DNA of 64,000 bases, taken from Heliomicrobium modesticaldum Ice1 (GTDB lineage: Bacteria; Bacillota; Desulfitobacteriia; Heliobacteriales; Heliobacteriaceae). Location of the stretch: assembly GCF_000019165.1 (NCBI RefSeq), contig NC_010337.2, positions 1,822,501-1,886,500 on the forward strand. Direction: 5' to 3'. The position numbers and the translations under genes were made by a program. Below are positions 62,902 to 64,000 of this stretch, piece by piece. Under the pieces are notes generated by a model. That model saw nothing but the letters and a program-made list of their open reading frames with translations, had not been told where the DNA came from and made no database searches. Positions within the stretch are counted from its first letter, which is position 1; each line of letters begins with the position of its first letter.

Positions 62902-64000
62902 GTGGAGATCATCCTCACACACAACAATACCGATTTCGACGGCCTGGCCGCGTCTTTTGCCGCCTCCAAGCTCTATCCACGGGCGATCCCGGTCCTCGCA
63001 GGCAAATTGAGCGCCAATGTACAGGAGTTCATGGCGCTGCATAAAGATACACTGGGATTCAAGACGATCAAGGACATCCCGTCCCAGCAGGTGAAAAGGG
63101 TCATCCTCGTCGACACGAAGATGGCCTCCCGGGTGGGGCCCTTAGGACAGCTGACGCAAAAGCCGGATGTGGATGTGCACATCTATGACCACCATCCCGC
63201 CGGCGCCGACGATACGCCGGCGTCGCAACTGGTGCGGGAGGATGTGGGCGCCGTCACGACGATCCTCGTCGAGATCCTGCGCCGCCGCCACTGCCGGCTC
63301 ACACCCTTTGAAGCGACGGTGCTCGCCCTGGGCATCTACGAAGATACGGGCGGGCTCATGTTTTCCACCACCACCGAGCGCGATGCCGCCGCCGTGGCCT
63401 ACCTGCTCGGCCGCGGCGCCAACCTGTCTGTCATCAACGAGTTTATCGACAGGCCCCTCTCGAAGGAACAGAAGGAACTGCTCCGGGAACTGACGTCGCG
63501 TTCCGTCGTTCTGGTCATCCACGGCATCCGGGTGGTCGTCACATCGGCGGAGCTGAATGAGTATGTAGAGGGACTCTCCCATCTCGTTCACCGTCTGGGC
63601 GACATCGAGAGCCCCGACGTGATGGTGGCGGTCGTGCGCATGCATGACCGGGTCCATGTGGTGGCCCGCAGCCGCATCGAGGCGGTGCGGGTCAACACGT
63701 TGCTTCAGCCCCTTGGCGGTGGCGGGCATGGCGCAGCGGCGGCCGCTTCGATCAAGGGGGGCGATGCTGCGCTGACCTTGGAGCAACTGGTGCGCAGCCT
63801 CTACGATACGATCCGGCCCCAGCGGGGCGCCCGGGAGATCATGTCTTCGCCGGTGAAGACGATCACACCCGATACGACCGTCGATGACGCCGGCAAGGTC
63901 ATGCTCCGCTACGGCCATACGGGGCTGCCTGTCGTCGAAGGCGATCGGCTGGTGGGCGTCATCAGCCGCAGAGACTTTGATAAGGCCTATATCCATGGTT
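62902..64000 (+). CDS. DHH-CBS protein, N-terminal part of a putative A-adding/CCA tRNA nucleotidyltransferase (cut by window edge)
   Basis: At least 366 residues are seen and the frame runs off the right end. The DHH phosphoesterase-like domain has LTHNNTDFDGLAASFAASKL, VDTKMASRVGPLG, HIYDHHPAGADDTPASQLVR and the DHHA1-like GGGGHGAAAAASIKGG. A CBS domain follows (REIMSSPVKTITPDTTVDDA). DHH plus CBS domains precede the nucleotidyltransferase head in one class of bacterial poly(A) polymerase/A-adding enzymes, which is the best guess. The GTG start at 62902 has aaggagg nine bases before it. Confidence 0.85.
   Translation, partial: MEIILTHNNTDFDGLAASFAASKLYPRAIPVLAGKLSANVQEFMALHKDTLGFKTIKDIPSQQVKRVILVDTKMASRVGPLGQLTQKPDVDVHIYDHHPAGADDTPASQLVREDVGAVTTILVEILRRRHCRLTPFEATVLALGIYEDTGGLMFSTTTERDAAAVAYLLGRGANLSVINEFIDRPLSKEQKELLRELTSRSVVLVIHGIRVVVTSAELNEYVEGLSHLVHRLGDIESPDVMVAVVRMHDRVHVVARSRIEAVRVNTLLQPLGGGGHGAAAAASIKGGDAALTLEQLVRSLYDTIRPQRGAREIMSSPVKTITPDTTVDDAGKVMLRYGHTGLPVVEGDRLVGVISRRDFDKAYIHG

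Overview
The window looks like chromosomal DNA of a GC-rich, endospore-lineage Firmicute, most probably a heliobacterium or close relative. This rests on sporulation-type genes (BofC-like, Spo0E-like, SigI/RsgI, SpoIID-like), an SLH-anchored surface protein, frequent TTG/GTG starts, HemZ, and gene order of the Peptococcaceae/Heliobacteriaceae type. The taxon is inferred from protein resemblance and was not tested by a search.

Layout. 1-1.9 kb: 3' half of a 23S rRNA gene followed by tRNA-Asn and initiator tRNA-fMet, with no 5S gene in between. 2-5.2 kb: DUF3842, a CooT-like small protein, YebC, a convergent Lrp/AsnC regulator and a BofC-domain protein. 5.2-18.1 kb: a long co-directional housekeeping block: ruvC-ruvA-ruvB, queH, a DUF2905 gene, sigI-rsgI, a SpoIID-like gene, queA-tgt-yajC, a Spo0E-like gene, an HD phosphohydrolase and secD-secF. 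18.3-29.2 kb: CDF metal transporter, relA/spoT, dtd, an MBL hydrolase, hemZ, hisS, aspS, tcdA, a CsoR-type regulator and thioredoxin. 29.3-33.4 kb: a multidomain REC-PAS-PAS-GGDEF-EAL protein whose EAL half looks degenerate, and a radical SAM/HhH protein.

33.4-42.6 kb holds the most notable region. Two adenosylcobalamin riboswitches in series, with a terminator between them, precede cbiZ (corrinoid remodelling), a 1172-residue secreted protein, a second DUF4430 protein, and a complete ECF transporter (EcfT, a fused EcfA-A' and an S component). The large protein combines an alpha/alpha-toroid-like N-terminal half, a DUF4430 (transcobalamin-like C-terminal) domain and three SLH repeats. It therefore resembles a wall-attached bacterial counterpart of intrinsic factor/transcobalamin, feeding a dedicated corrinoid importer and a salvage enzyme.

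42.7-50.1 kb: photolyase; an Rrf2/IscR-type regulator with its own promoter and palindrome, then iscS-iscU-mnmA; a PRC-barrel protein; a small zinc-ribbon protein; an AI-2E family permease. 50.1-53.7 kb: an accessory patch with short structured repeats, an IS1182-type element and an IS110-type transposase gene that has lost its 5' end. 53.7-59.6 kb: an FmdE-like protein with a five-component Opp/Nik-type ABC importer (ATPases fused). 59.7-64 kb: an MBL hydrolase, a lysine riboswitch controlling lysA, a 39-residue ORF, and the start of a DHH-CBS protein that is cut by the window edge.
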